From Inga oerstediana (Eukaryota; Streptophyta; Magnoliopsida; Fabales; Fabaceae), in assembly GCA_963210345.1 (NCBI GenBank), contig OY723403.1, positions 54,621,999 to 54,685,998 on the forward strand: DNA of 64,000 nucleotides, written 5' to 3'. A program made the position numbers and the translations under genes. This document shows positions 45,541 through 58,944 of this stretch, one piece after another (within the stretch, counting starts at the first letter, position 1; each line of letters begins with the position of its first letter). Below the pieces are notes generated by a model. It was not told where the DNA came from. It saw only the letters and a program-made list of their open reading frames with translations, and did not search any database.

Positions 45541-46983
45541 TCTGAGAAAGGAGCTTCAACAATCACACAGAGCTTGCTACAAACATACTGAGTTCATCAC
45601 TTCTATGAATGGCAAGATTAGACAACTCTGTGACTTGATCAAATAGAATCCCACGGCCTTATTCTAAGCTCATATTGGTATCCTGAAGTGCTCACAGAAG
45701 ACTTCACTTCAGAATCCCTCAGTATCAGTCACATCATTCGATATTGACTAGGACATGATGCATCAATGGACTACAGAGGATTATAACTCGAGTGATTACG
45801 ATATTACTCGAGTGAGGTATTGTATTCTTGCTTAATTCAAAATCCTTGAGTTGTATCTCTTGAGTATACAATCGAGTCATGATTGAGTAGAATCACTCAA
45901 GTAACCACTCAGGTGATATTGGGTTATATCTCTTAAAACCTCTTATTAGCATTGCCATTTAATTTCTTTCCAAATATTCATACTTTCAAAATCATTTTCT
46001 CTATACAGTTTCTAATGGTTTCTCAAATCCAGGAGAGTTATTAACTATTTTCCCAATGAAAATTTTATATGTTGAGCTTCACATTCACATGAGTTTTATA
46101 TGTTGAAAGTTCATCTCCTATTTGAAAGAAAATCCTTTTAATATACTCATCTGTATTCACCATGTCTTGATTAGTTTTGATGATGAGTTATTCTTACATT
46201 GTTCTTTTCATCATCTTAATTTTAATATATCATATGGAAAGGAATAATTTGTTACTTGATTGAACTAACAATTCTCTTTGCAAAGAAAGATTAAATTTAT
46301 GACAGGAGAATTTGTTGTGTGCAATAGCATTCCTCAACATACTACAAGAAGACTCTATCAACCTTGAGGATGTTTTTAATGCTCTGTCAAGGAATATATA
46401 TTGGCCACAACATTCAAAGCAATATAACAGAGCATTGAACATGCTAAACAGAAGCTCAACTCAATTGGAGAATCCTGGCAACCACATGAATATATATTGA
46501 GTTGCATAACATAAGTGTGGTGTACATCATCATGACCTAGCATTGCCAAAGGATAAAGCAACGGACTTCATGGAGCGCTTCATCAATTTTCAAAATCTAC
46601 ATGAGCATTTCTATACCTTCTCTCTTTACTTTTCAAGAATACATTTTATATATTTCATTTATCTTGATTACAAAAGTTTTCTTGAAAACCTCTCCAAATC
46701 TATTTTCAGTTCCTTCATATAGGGGAGAGTCAATTGTTTTCTTGGTTCATTCATTGTGATTAAAGTCATTTCTACTCTATTTACCTCTCCACAAGCCTTA
46801 CTTCGTTATATATTTCAAACTTTTTGCTAATGTCAAATAGGGGGAGAAAAATGTAAGAAAAATATGTATGTTGCACGTATGTTGCTCTTCGCATTATATA
46901 TAATATGTATGTTTGCACTTTGCATTATATATGTATGTTGCATTTCATTCAGACATATTTTTCTTAAAGGATTTGTCATCATA
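45541..46983 (+). other. S2 internal 3' region, no gene recognised
   Basis: AT-rich. A short CTCGAGTGA cluster lies at about 45785-45820, with decayed forms to 45915. A 62-codon frame at 46312-46500 has no recognisable motif. Confidence 0.5.
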
Positions 46984-46997
46984 AAAAAGGGGGAGAA
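46984..46997 (+). promoter_or_regulatory. Polypurine tract of S2
   Basis: AAAAAGGGGGAGAA immediately before the 3' LTR, identical to that of S1. Confidence 0.92.
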
Positions 46998-49900
46998 TGT
47001 TAGATATGATTAGTTTTGATGATGTCAAATATAGATGTGAAATGATAAGAGCAAAAAGTTTATATAATGTATTTCTTTGACTAACTACTATATTTAATGT
47101 TACATATTTTGTAGATTAGTCAAGCAAAGAATGAAGAAGATTGAATTAATGAAAATGAACAAGAGGAAGAAGAAGGAAGAAATTGAAGATAGTCAAGGAG
47201 ATGCTTACTTTGGTTATGGAGAATTATTATCAAGAAGAAAACTAAGAAGAAAGATATTGAAGAATGAAGAACTTGGAAGATCTATCATGAATATCAAGAT
47301 TCAAGTTGTTAGATGTGATATTGGAGGTTTCTATAATAATCCGGAGGTTTCTGTGATCAAATGATGGTTGGAATAGGTTAATACGAAGCTAAGATGACTT
47401 ATATATGAGTTTTGGCACTTCTAGAGGTGTTATGTTCGAGCACAAGGTGTTTCACTCGAGCACAGAAAGAACTCACTCGAGCACAGATGGATTCACTCGA
47501 GCACGGGGTGAATACTCTGTTCTACTCTGTTTTACGTTCAGCCTGAGCAAGGTCTGGTATTTTGATCATATCTCTCAAACCACACTTCGGATTGACCCGA
47601 ACCCAGTGGCATATTAAAGAGGACTCACAACACATAAAATTGCCACCAGGATCACATTGAAAGAAGATCAAATGAAGGAGATATGAATCGTGGAAAATGA
47701 AACTGAAATCACCGTCACGTTTTGACACAGGTTCGGTATTTTGAGTATAACTCACAAACCACACATCGGATTGAGACGAGACCAGTGCCAAATGAAAGTA
47801 GACTCAAAGAGCTTTCCATGGATAGGTAATTTGTCTAATTGGAACGTATATTCTAGGAGCTATACCTTCTGGAAGTTGACGCTTGTGCAGACTAGCGAAA
47901 TATACACTCTTTCGATCATAACTTGCAGAATACAAGGAGTTTGGAGCTGATTCTTGTTGCATTGGAATGCATATGGGAAGAGCATTCTTATGATACATCA
48001 TTTGAATCAAATGAACAAAATTTTTTCTAAAGTGGCCCCACATCACCCGCGAGTGCAAAAACTTTCTCTCTGAAAATGTCGTGCGAGTGATGTCCAGAAG
48101 CAGCTGAAACGTGAAGAAAGTTGCAACACTCGAGCACTAGGATTCATGCTCGAGCATTGGATCATTTCTCACTCGAGCACATGGAAGTTTTGACATGGAA
48201 GTGATAACCCGAGAAGAAGCATGTACGTGAAAACTTAAGGCGCACTCGAGCAGGACGTTTTGTGCTCGAGTGATGTCGAGAATTCACTCGAGCAGATGCG
48301 AGTGAAGAGCTGCGAGTGCTGTCCATAGAAGAGTCTCCCAGTGCAAAATTCAAGATCACTCGAGCAGAAGGAGTTGTGCTCGAGTGAGGGACCATATCAC
48401 TCGCGAGTACAAAATCTCACTCTTGTTAAAATGATGTGCGAGTGATAACCCGAGAAGACACTCCCAGTGGAAAATACAAGATCACTCGAGCAGAGGAAGT
48501 TGTGCTCGAGTGAGACCCCATTTCACTCGCGAGTGAGAATTCTGTCTCTCTGAAATCCTATGCAAGCACAACCCGTGAACTGAAGCATATGAAGGAAAAT
48601 AAAGAGATCACTCGAAGTGAGCCATTCATGCTCGAGTGATACTCTGCAGAAGACCAAAAACACCAAGTCTCACAGCGAACAATCCGAATATGGTTACATG
48701 TTATTAAATCAGTGTGTTTTCACTTGTTATTGATTCTAAATGTTAGCTAACATATTTTTCAAGTGTGAAACAGGATATTAAACGTTCGGATTACAAATTC
48801 AAATTTAAAGTCAATTACGGTGAACTTCATCATTACACACCGAATGGCGGCTACCAACCACGACAAGCAAATGACCCACCATGAAAAATTGTCTGAAACA
48901 CAAAATGCACCACAACGTGATGTACAGCTCAAAATGAATCTTTCTGCTATTCAACTAAGACGCTCCACTTTGCTCCACAACGGATGTAACCCCCTGCCGT
49001 AATTATATCCAAAATATGCGATTAAGATGAAATAGAGACCAATAAGAAACAAAACTTATTTAAAATCCCATCTTCACGATAGGGTTTTCACAAATAACTT
49101 TTGAAATATAATTTACCTGGTCTCATATTCAATTTCGAATACAATTACATTACGCGGAATATCACATTTATACAAATATCAGAGTGTACAACAATATCAT
49201 CCCGGAAACTCTCGGGTTCATATCTTTACATAGAATTCATAGGGCACATTCGCCCTTTACAACTTCAACATGGGGATTACACAAATCCTCATCCCAATTA
49301 ACCGAATATACATTCGAAACATGTACAATATCCAAATATACATAATCCCAACCATAATGATAACCAACTACTAAATTGACAACCCAAAGTTGTCTTCGCC
49401 GCTCTTGGTTGCTTGTTGCATCCTCGATCCACCTACCCTGTCTAAAATGTTGGTAGGGGAGGGTGAGATTCGAGAGAATCTCAGTAGGAAACAGATACCT
49501 ATATGCATGTATGATATGTGTTTAATGCATGACATGCTTGCAATACATAACTCATGTTCACACAATGACGTATCTGCGTGCTCAATGTTTCAACAACATA
49601 CTCATGGCCATAGCATAACTAGAAACAGAGCTACAATCATTCATACATGTTTCACATAATCCAGCAAAGCAATACATGCATCAATACACAAACACAAATA
49701 TCAAAGCATGCAAGAGAGGTAAGTTCCCTACACTCTTTCCACGTATGCTCCAGCTCCGCTTACTTGCGATCAGAACGAATATCCAACCCTATAACCAAAT
49801 CAAGGACATAGGGTCAATCTAAATTCCAAATCCTTACTTCCATTTCACTTAAAGTTGGTTACCATTCACATCCTTTAGGTGGCTAAAATAAGCTTAACGA

Positions 49901-52619
49901 AAGCCTAAAGGATTGGGACGTACTAGGTTGGAAATCACCTTTCAAAATCACACATTGCTGAAAAATGGGTTCTGGCTGCAGCCAAAAATGGCTAAAAACG
50001 TCACAGAAACATTTTGGCTGCAGCCAAGAATTTCTGGCTGCGGCCAGGACACACACAGAAAGTTTTGCGCTGGAGCCAGAATTTTGGCTGCAGCCAAGGA
50101 AACTTCAAAAATTCATAACTTGCTCTAGAAAACTTGAAACAAGGTGATTCCAAAGCCCATTGAAAGATATTCAAGTCCCCTTAATGGGAAAAATATGTCT
50201 CATTACCAGAAATCACCACACAAATCCAGATTTACACAAAATCCAACATTGTACCAAAACAGGGTCCAGTTTCGTCCCCAAACTTTGGACAGTTCAAACT
50301 CCCAGTTCACAAAACGAAATGACACATATTATATGTCCATTTTGAAGCTTAAGATGTGAACTTCAAGACTGGAAAGGTTCAGAATTTTTAGAGACTATTT
50401 GGTCATTCAAAACGCTTACAAAATCTGCCTGCCCAGAATAGAGTTTCAATGAGCAATGTTTCAGTTTTTGCACTTTAGCTTCCAATGATCCCATTTTCAC
50501 ATCAAACATCATTCTCACACAAAATTTCACAAGGAATCCATTGGAAATACCAAATCAACCAAATTCACATTATATTGACATGTTTCACAATGAATTGCAA
50601 CATGTCACAATTCACAATACCAACTCTACATTACAATCTCTTTCCATTTCAAATTCAAAACCAATTTCAATGATGCCAAAACATAATATGACACCATTTT
50701 CATCATCAAACACAATCCAATTCATCCAATCAAACATCACATGAAAATCAGGGCAAAATTCGAAATTCACTAAACTCATCCACATATCTCAAAACTTAGA
50801 TCAAAAGGCTTCAAATACTCACCTCTTCCTCTTTCCCAAACCAATTCCTTGATTCTTCATCTTTCCACTTTTCCTCAAGCAACAAAACACCTCCTCTCAC
50901 AAATCTAAAACCATAGAGATGAAGCTCTCATCACTATGAACAACATTATAGAAGGACATTAGAGCATTAGAGGACTACAAGCCAAGTAAAATCTCACCTC
51001 TAGTTTTCTCTTTCCTCCCCTTGTGCTTGGCGTCCATGGAGTGTGTGAGAGAGAAGATGAGATGATGAAATGAAGATGATGAAGTGATGAAGATTTTGGG
51101 GCCCAAAAACGTGAAAATAAGGGAGAGAGAAGAGAGGAAGAGTGTTGACTCTTTGACCCAAGATCAAGGGTCCAAAACTTGCCAAGTGTCACTCTCTTGT
51201 TCCATCAACCATGAGTTCACATGAGCATAACCACATGGGATTCCACCCTTTGATCTATTGTACAAATCAATCTCAACCATTGATCTTGAAGTTACCAATG
51301 AGTTTCCTCTTCGGTAACTGACCAATTGGTCGGTAACTTTACCGTTTAGCCCCTGATTTCGGTAATTTTCATTGAATCACCACCAAACACTTCATATCGT
51401 TTCATTTAGCCACAATATACGCCTTCCCTCTATTTTAAGTCAATTTAGATGTTAATCCATAATCGAGCTTAAATACAGGGTTTTCGGCGCTGCTCACTGC
51501 ACATACGAATCACATCGGGTGCCAACTCACACCATAATCTCCAAAAGGGTTCATTTATCACTAATGACATCCACTTTTGGAGTCAATATCTCTTAATCAC
51601 AATTTGGAATCTTGCTAAACCGGGGCTTAGCAATCCACTTATTTCAGGCTTATTCTCTAGCCTCGAATCTCAAAATTCGGGATATTACAACGGACAGGAG
51701 CTTGTTTTTCAAATATGCTCAAACGTTCAAATGAAGCAATGGGACTCCAACGGACGAATGCTCACAACGGTCATCATCTTCATCAACTATAAATGAGAAA
51801 GCATTCAATATCGATGGGCAATAGAGAAAAACAGAGAAAAACTGAGATAGCGAGCAACTACATAGAAATGTGAATCCTCTTCTTCTACCCATACACTCTC
51901 TGTTCTGCGGTTTCAATATTACTTTTCATTGAGAGAGTGATTATTTGTATTGTACTTCAGTGAGCATTATATCCACTATGTGAGAGAGTCTGTAAACACT
52001 TTCAACTATATTTCTGAGTTGATCTCAAGGTAGAGGGACCTTGAGAGGGTTGATTTTCTTCCAGGGAAGCAGTAGGGAGAATTGCCAGTAAGACATTCTG
52101 CTCGTAAGACTTACAAGGTGCAAGCAGTAGATAACGTTGCTGCTCATAAGACTTACAGGGGTGTAAGCAGGAGAGAACGTTGCTGCTCGTAAGACTTGCA
52201 TGAGTAAGCAGGAGAGAAAGATCTTCGGGATTGCTCTGCTCGTACGACTTGTCGTAAGGGGGAGTATTTTAGTGAGAGATTTGTAAAAGGTTTCACAAGT
52301 ACCCGGCTAAACTTGTGGGATTGTAAAGGCTTTTCTTGTGCACGGATTAAACAAGAAGATAGTGGATTTGAAAATCTCAGGAGGAGCCTGGGGACTGGAC
52401 GTAGGCCATCACAGATTGGACCGAACCAGGATAAATCATAGTTTGCATATTCTCTTCCCTAAACTCTTATATTTCCAGCATATATTATTTAATCTAACTG
52501 TTGATTTATAAACCTTCATACTTACCGCTTTCGTTAAGATACGATAAGATTTCAAAAGATCTTAAGTTTTTATTATACACCAAATTCACCCCCCTCTTGG
52601 GTGATAGCCGGTTCTAACA
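46998..52619 (+). repeat. 3' LTR of S2, interrupted by a solo LTR
   Basis: Matches 38512-41402 throughout, with a solo gypsy LTR at 48985-51689 and one extra 22-bp CTCGAGCACAG unit near 47465. Without the inserted LTR and its duplicated 5 bp it is 2912 bp. Confidence 0.94.
48985..51689 (-). repeat. Solo gypsy LTR inside the S2 LTR
   Basis: Edges TGTAACCCCC and CGGGATATTACA, with a perfect target duplication ACGGA (48980-48984 and 51690-51694). The sequence is related to the chromovirus LTRs (palindrome cluster at 49973-50100, CCAAT inverted repeat near 51321) and its last 200 bases resemble LTR-B. The intact S2 5' LTR shows the empty site at about 40475. A solo LTR arises by recombination between the two LTRs of one element. 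Confidence 0.95.
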
Positions 52620-53852
52620 TTGACGAATCTTGGCCACAAGCTCCCTACTGGGTTCAGCTTGTGACGAATAAGGATGTGAGGCTCAGCCAAAATACTTCTC
52701 GACACGAACTCCCCCTGCCTCCCCTCGAACATGACCAGGGTGATCTGCCTTCCCAATCACCGTTGATAAGATGTCCATCCGTCCACTTGGAGTGAACGAA
52801 CCTTGGCTACTATGATCTTCCAGTTCATCCTGCAGCATAAAAGTTATCGTAAATGAAAATTAAGCACTCCCAATATGAAAAAATAACTTTGTACTTATGC
52901 TCTAACTAATTACAATTCTTGCTGCAACCTCAGCAACAGTTGGATTTATGTATTTCCCACCCTTAAGCCTCCCTGCTTTCCAATTTTTATGACGTGGAGG
53001 AGGTGGTGGGTCCTGGACCACAACGGTAGGATCTGATGTGGCTGCTTTATTCAATTTCTCCAACTCTTCTGCCATCATCTTTTGCTCAAGCTTCCGATAA
53101 CCACCACGAGGCATGCAATGTTGATAGTTATTAGCTGCTTGCCTCTCTGCATTTTCTGTACTTAATGTCTGTGAAAGGAAAACAATGAAAACCGAATCAA
53201 TAATGTCAACTATATTCAAATAAAACACTATGATGACAGAAATCTTACCAAAAAGTTTGGATCTTATCGTGATGCCATAAACAACCTCCAGTCCTCTGGA
53301 GACAAAAATGTGTACTCCTGACATGGATCCTGACCCCTCAGGTCCCCTCGAATGTAATCCCGTGTAGGCATGTTCTTGAAATCTTTCCATCATAGATGAA
53401 CCTCCATCATCAACTCCTTGTACATCAACGCGGTGTCAAGGACATCATAGATTTGCTGCAAGGTAAAAATATAAGTTAATTATCTTTGAAGCAATAGAAA
53501 TAAAGATATATATGCAGATTTATCGAAACTTATATACCAAAAGTTGTTGCCAAATCAAGTCTTTCATTTTTGGTGGAACCAACTTCCAATTATCATAGGT
53601 AATGTGAACTTTGCTCCGAGCCAAAAAACCTAAGTAGCTAATGAAATGGTCTTCCTTTGGATCAATTGGTTTCATATCGTCATCAAAGTCAATATGCAAC
53701 CTCTCCTGTTGATGGTGATGACGTGCTACCAATGCAGGCATTTTTGTACTGCCTCTAACCCTTCTTCTAGTAACCGGTTCAGGTCTCGCAATAGGTTCAG
53801 GCCTATTCATTTCATTGTCCCTATCACTTTGTGAGTCACTAGAATTGTCCAT
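52620..53852 (-). pseudogene. CACTA second gene, Transposase_24 (En/Spm-type) exons
   Basis: Exon one (53852-about 53535) starts MDNSSDSQSDRDNE and reads KVHITYDNWKLVPPKMKDLI. Exon two (about 53460-53248) reads QIYDVLDTALMY, NMPTRDYIRGDLRG and EYTFLSPEDWRLFM with two stops. Exon three (about 53170-52915) reads NAERQAANNYQHCMPRGGY and KGGKYINPTVAEVAARI. Exon four (from about 52834) holds the family signature HPGHVRGEAGGVRVEKYFG. GT and AG borders fit between them. The gene then runs into the Sirevirus insertion at 52620 and resumes at 38511. Confidence 0.8.
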
Positions 53853-53970
53853 ATTCCTGTAAGCACAAAAATCATTGTCAGATAGGTGAATAAATTGTAA
53901 GTAAATGAATAAACTAACTAGTTATAAAACAAACAGCACACATTACTATTTTCTAAGTTAAGCTCTTACT

Positions 53971-54452
53971 CTAGATTGTTTCCCATATTCCTTCACCATG
54001 ATTATTTCTTACAGCATATTCTTCATCATCTACCAATTCTACTTCACTTGTTGTAGGTGGATTAATTGTGAAAGGTGGTGTGTCGTCAAGGTTGAAGGTC
54101 GGATCACCATGCTCCTGTTTTTTACTTTGAAGTACAATGGAAATTTTTTTTATTTGCGGGATCTGTGACATCAAATACTTGTTTCGCCTGGCTTGCTAGA
54201 ATGAAGGGCTCATCCCTATAACCTACTCTTTCAAGATCAACTGAGACAAATCCAAATTGTTGATATATTTTCCACAGTATTATTGCTAACCCACTTACAT
54301 TTGAATAAAGCAACTTTGAACTTGTTGTAAGTGATTTCCCATATTTCTTCTATCACTCCATAATAGGCCATGGATGCTAATATGGGGTTTTTGTCTTTCG
54401 AACTGGAAAAGTGCATGGCTTTAGCTTCTACCATCACCCCATTATTTTGCAT
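53971..54452 (-). pseudogene. CACTA transposase DUF4216 region, broken
   Basis: Two overlapping frames together carry the domain: YYGVIEEIWEITYNKFKVAL, FKCKWVSN, then FGFVSVDLERVGYRDEPFIL and ASQAKQVFDVTDP. The frame shifts near 54310, and stops separate it from the DUF4218 frame upstream. DUF4216 normally forms the C-terminal part of Tnp2-type transposases. Confidence 0.8.
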
Positions 54453-54548
54453 GGTACTTCTGTCATCTTGGTCTTTTGTATAGAAAGAATACCCGTTTAT
54501 ATCATAACCGCTCCAAGTAATGATCTGAAATAAAGGCCCTCAGGCTAG

Positions 54549-55292
54549 TCATTCTATTGTCTCAGACACACCAGTCTCATGCAAAACCTTTTCCTCAAAC
54601 CACTGAATGAATGTCTTGTTTTGCTCAATAGTAATCTGCATGTCATTCTTCCTCGGATTCATGTTCTTCAATCTCTTTCTGTGTTCATCTATGTACGGTT
54701 GAACTTCTGCCATGTTATTCAGGATATAAAGGTGTGTTTGCAACACCTCTTCACGAGGCATAGTCTTCACTTTCAATCCTCGTGTTCCCTTGCTCCTCCC
54801 CTCTTCATGCTGAGATTGTTCCTTCTTCCCTGATAGATAATCACTGCAGAAGTCCATAGCCTCTTCAATAACATACCTTTCAACTATTGAGGCTTCTGGT
54901 CGATAGGGATTTTTAGAGTACCATTTTAAGATCTTCATGTATCGCTTGAAAGGGTACATCCACCTCAGGTAAACTGGACCACAGAGCCTTACCTCCCTTA
55001 CCAAATGAACTACCAAATGCACCATTATATCAAAAAATGAAGGAGGAAAGTACATCTCTAATTGGGACAATATGATATAACCCTCAGCTTCCAGTTCATC
55101 CAGCTTTTCAGTGTCAATGACTTTATTACAGATAGCATTAAAGAAAACACACAATCTTGTCACAGTACTTTGAACTTCATGTTTCATAATGCCTCTAATA
55201 GCTACTGGTAACAGTTGTTCCATCAACACATGATAATCATGGGACTTCATTCCCACTAACTTCAAATTGTCCATTGACACACACCTTCTCAC
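54549..55292 (-). pseudogene. CACTA transposase DUF4218 region, open
   Basis: 247 open codons: RRCVSMDNLKLVGMKSHDYH, LLPVAIRGIMKHEV, HLVVHLVREVRLCGPVYLRW, MYPFKRYMKILK and ERYVIEEAMDFCSDYLSG. The open frame starts after a frameshift near 55318; the expected upstream KVPQGYSSNV can be read in this phase. A fragment of a relative lies at 9165-9720. Confidence 0.85.
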
Positions 55293-57126
55293 ATTCGAAG
55301 AATATCCTTGTGGTACCTTAATTTCATTCTAACACCCACACAAACTTCGTTTCTCCGCTTTTGATAGTGTATACGCTGCTGGCTCATGTATGCCCTCCTA
55401 CCATCATCTCTTAGCTGTGGATGTAACCGTTCTCTTATTCCCATATCAACAAGGTCTAGTCTCGCACTAATCCTATCCTTGGTCTTCCCTGGAATGTGAA
55501 AAAGTGTACTGACAAGGCTATCACAAACGTTTTTCTCCATGTGTATTACATTGATACTGTGTCTCACGTCAAGACTATGCCAATATGGAAGATCAAAGAA
55601 AATTGATCTCTTCTTCTATATGTTCTTCTCACCTGCAGTCTTCTAATTCTTACTGAGTAAGACATCAATATGTTCAACCTGACTGTAAACTTCCTCTCCG
55701 GTTAATGCCTTCGGAGCCATTCTATGCTCCGGCAAGCCGTTAAAACTCTTTCTTAACCTAAGATATGAGTGGAATCTAGAAAGGAACCTCCTGTGACCAA
55801 GGTAGACCATTTTTCTTCCATGTTTAAGTTGGTGGAAGTGAGTGTTTGCTTCACAGATCAGACATGCTTTATGCCCCTTCACATTGTACCCTGAGAGGTT
55901 TCTGTACGCAGGAAAGTCATTTATCGTGGTGAAAATCATTGCACATAGCTTGAAGGACTCATTCTTATATGCATCAAACACATCTATGCCTTCCTCCCAC
56001 AACTTCTTTAAGTCCTCAATCAAAGGCATCAGGTAGACATCGATATCGTTTCCTGGCTGTTTTGGTCCAGAAATCATCATAGAAAGTATCACATACTTGC
56101 ATTTCATACAAAGCTAGGGAGGCAAATTGTATATTACAAGGAGTATTGGCCACGCACTGTATGTGCTATTAAGAGCTCCATACGGGTTGATGCCATCTGT
56201 ACAAAGCCCAAGCCGAAGGTTTCTCAGCTCGCTGCCAAATTATGGATCATTTCATCTATTTTCTTCCACCGTGGAGAGTCAGCTGGGTGCCGAAGATATT
56301 TTCCGTTGGATATTCTATCATCCGATTGCCATCTCAACTTCTTCGATTTTTTTAAAGTGCCAAACAAACCCTTAAAGCACGGTATTATTGGAAGATACCA
56401 CAGAACCTTCACAGGTTGCCTTTTAGTTGTCCCATCACCACAACCACTATCTTTCCTTACTTTGTATCATGCAGTTTGACACTTAGGGCACTCACTTAGA
56501 CCTTCATACTCCTTTCTGTACAATACGCAGTAATTAGGGCAAGCGTATATCTTTTTATACTCTATACCCATCGTAGATAAGATTTTCTTGGCCTCATACA
56601 TATGATTTGGAAGTACATTATCATCTGGAAACATATCACACAACAGTTCAAGCAGCAATGTGAAACTACTATAGGTCCACCCACAAGTTGTTTTTAAGTT
56701 CACCAAATGTAATGTTCCTGTCAGGCGTGTGTATTTACTCCTTGGGTATAACGGTGTCTCTGCATCACTCAGCAGGCTATCATATTTATGCGACTATGCA
56801 AAGGATTCTACCTTAACATCATGAATCATTCTCTCCATTCTATCTTCATCTATGAAATCCACAACTTCCTTCTTATGCGACGGACAATCAGTTACTTCCT
56901 CACCATACCATATCCACCTTGTGTATCGAAGATTTATTCCATCACAAAGTAGGTGATCCCTTATAACTTCAACATCCCATCTTCTCTCATTTAAACAATT
57001 GACACAAGGACAAAAATACATCCCATTTCTGGCTGGAGCATTCCTTCTAGCATATTCAATAAACTCTTCAACCCCATTCTCATATTCTTCACTTGTTCTC
57101 AAAGCATTCATCCAACTATGATCCAT
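55289..57126 (-). pseudogene. CACTA Tnp2-type transposase, N-terminal and catalytic part, broken
   Basis: I start at the Met of MDHSWM, the standard opening of the transposase-associated domain, rather than the upstream Met at 57195. This domain includes CPCVNCLNERRW, VIRDHLLCDGIN and TRWIWYGE. The Tnp2 part follows with CPNYCVLYRKEYEGLSECPK, PVKVLWYLPIIP, CTDGINPYG, MISGPKQPGNDIDVYLMPL, KGHKACLICEANT, and HSINVIHMEKNVCDSL. Stops are at 56794-56796 and 56467-56469; the latter replaces an Arg codon. Another is near 56118 where Trp is expected. Frame breaks occur near 56233 and 55318. It binds element ends and cuts them out in active relatives; this copy is dead. Confidence 0.9.
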
Positions 57127-57195
57127 TTTATTACCACCTACGTCATTCCCATTTACACTCAAGTTAAGAATAATTGTCAACACTAGGAATCCCAT

Positions 57196-58944
57196 TTACT
57201 ATTTTGTTTTTCAAACTTTTGGCAGTATTTCCCCTTAAAAGTGAGACATCCTAAAATCAAAATAACAAACCATCTCAGCTTAATTTAAATGAAACAAAAC
57301 TTTAGCTTCTACCACCAAGCACAAATATTGAAAGTGATGTTAATAGCAATTTCAGATTTCACAATATTCAGTAATCAGATGATCAAGAACATAGAAAAAT
57401 TTGAGTCGCAGCAGATCATATCCACAAGGTGAATGCAGTTATACCAAAAAATCTGAAGAAAAAGATAAGAGGTTCAAATTTGGAAAATTTCTGGCAGACA
57501 AACAATATTGCTTAAGGTGAAAATCTAGATAGGAAGCAATAATAGTTTACCGACTGAAATTATGTAGAAGACAAAGTAGGATAAAAAACAACCAAAATAT
57601 ATCAGATCCAACAAGCTAATTTGGTTTGAATGCAAAATTATCAAAAATTCTGATGGACACCAGTAATTTTGCTACAAAAGTCTTAAGAAACCTGAGTTCT
57701 GAAATGATTCTATCACGCCCCAAAGTAGTAAAACATGACCGGCATTAAGTGTACATTGACTTCATTTCGTAAGCCCTTTCTAATTTAATATTTCCTTATT
57801 ACAACCAAAAAAGCTACTTCATTAATATAATATAGAATGACTTTATGTTGTCTTGGTTTGTGAACCTTTATCAAACAACCACCACAAATATCTTTAAATT
57901 ATGAACTTCCAATCATATATAAAGCAATCAATCTTCCTTCCACAAATTAAAATATAAGATCTTTGACTCAAGCTATACATATATACACATACAAATAAGG
58001 AAGTAGCTAGACGTCCATTAGTTTCGTTGAGCAATTTTTCTCTACAATGAATGAATAAATTAACTATATCATAAAATTACATTTACCATAATAACTAAAC
58101 TATTATAGTCTTACTATACAACTTATTACTAGAACAATTCAAGAGCACAAGGATATTATTGAAACATAATTAGTTTCTCAAAATAAAAGAATCATGCCTC
58201 AATAACTCAAATCCATAAAATACTTGAAATAAATCTGTATGAAAGCATGCTTGATTCTACAGAGTAAACAATATAAAATATATAACCATCATATTTCATA
58301 TGTGTAAAACTAATTTTAAATCTTATAATAACCACATTTGTATTTAACAAAGATAGAAACTACAAGAATAATTGTAAGTGTAACCTAAATAAAACTTCAA
58401 TAAAAGACTTTCCTTTCCATAATAAAGAATAAACATTAAAACATTTTTCCACCTAAAAACTTGTTTAGCAGAGGAACCAATACAAAGCAAATAACAATCA
58501 CAACTCGAAGGGTATAAAAATGGGGACGAAAAATTTAGCTTAATTTAAATGAAACAAAAGTTTAGCTTCTAACCTGTAGCTGAAACTTTAGATGGAGGCC
58601 GACAGTGGAAAGGAGACCAAATGGGGAAGGAAAAGCTGCAAGCCCAGAGCAAAGAAGGTGGCCGGTGATGGAAGTGAAGCTTTGGAGAAAGACAAAAACA
58701 AGAAGGGGAGAGGAGATCGAATGGGGATGGAGTGATGAAGTTGGGAGGAGAGATGCAGCAGGGGAGTGAAGTTGGGGACGGAAGTGATAGTTTAGAGAAA
58801 GAAGGAAAAAAAGAAGGGGAGAGGAGACCGAATGGGGAGCTCCAGATGCAGCAGGGGAGTAAAGTGGGAGGAGAGATGTAGGAGGGGAGTGGGTGTCTGA
58901 CATGATCACATGCACCGGTCATGTCAATTCTGGTGCATTTGAGT
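57196..58944 (-). other. CACTA 5' region of the transposase gene
   Basis: No conserved gene. 57200-58560 is AT-rich and could hold an untranslated first exon and intron. 58580-58900 is strongly purine-rich on the plus strand with an imperfect duplication of about 95-110 bp (words AGAAGGGGAGAGGAGA and ATGCAGCAGGGGAGT twice); minus-strand frames of 117 codons there are products of this low complexity. Confidence 0.5.

Larger units (their letters stand above)
38512..52619 (+). mobile_element. Non-autonomous Sirevirus-type retrotransposon (element S2), full length
   Basis: LTRs begin TGTTAGATATG and end GGTTCTAACA. The target duplication is CTGAC/TTGAC (38507-38511 and 52620-52624, one difference). 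Primer site, gag, polypurine tract and both LTRs are present, but no protease, integrase, reverse transcriptase or RNase H is found in 42413-46983. LTRs differ by roughly 1-2% by eye, apart from a 22-bp insertion near 47465, so the insertion is fairly recent. Its 3' LTR contains a 2705-bp solo LTR. Confidence 0.93.

Noticed and set aside
46312..46500. 62-codon frame near the end of the S2 interior
   Set aside because: No domain, overlapped by a longer minus-strand frame, and located where only non-coding sequence is expected.
58562..58922. Two overlapping 117-codon frames on the minus strand
   Set aside because: Both are translations of the same purine-rich duplicated tract; open frames are expected from low complexity.
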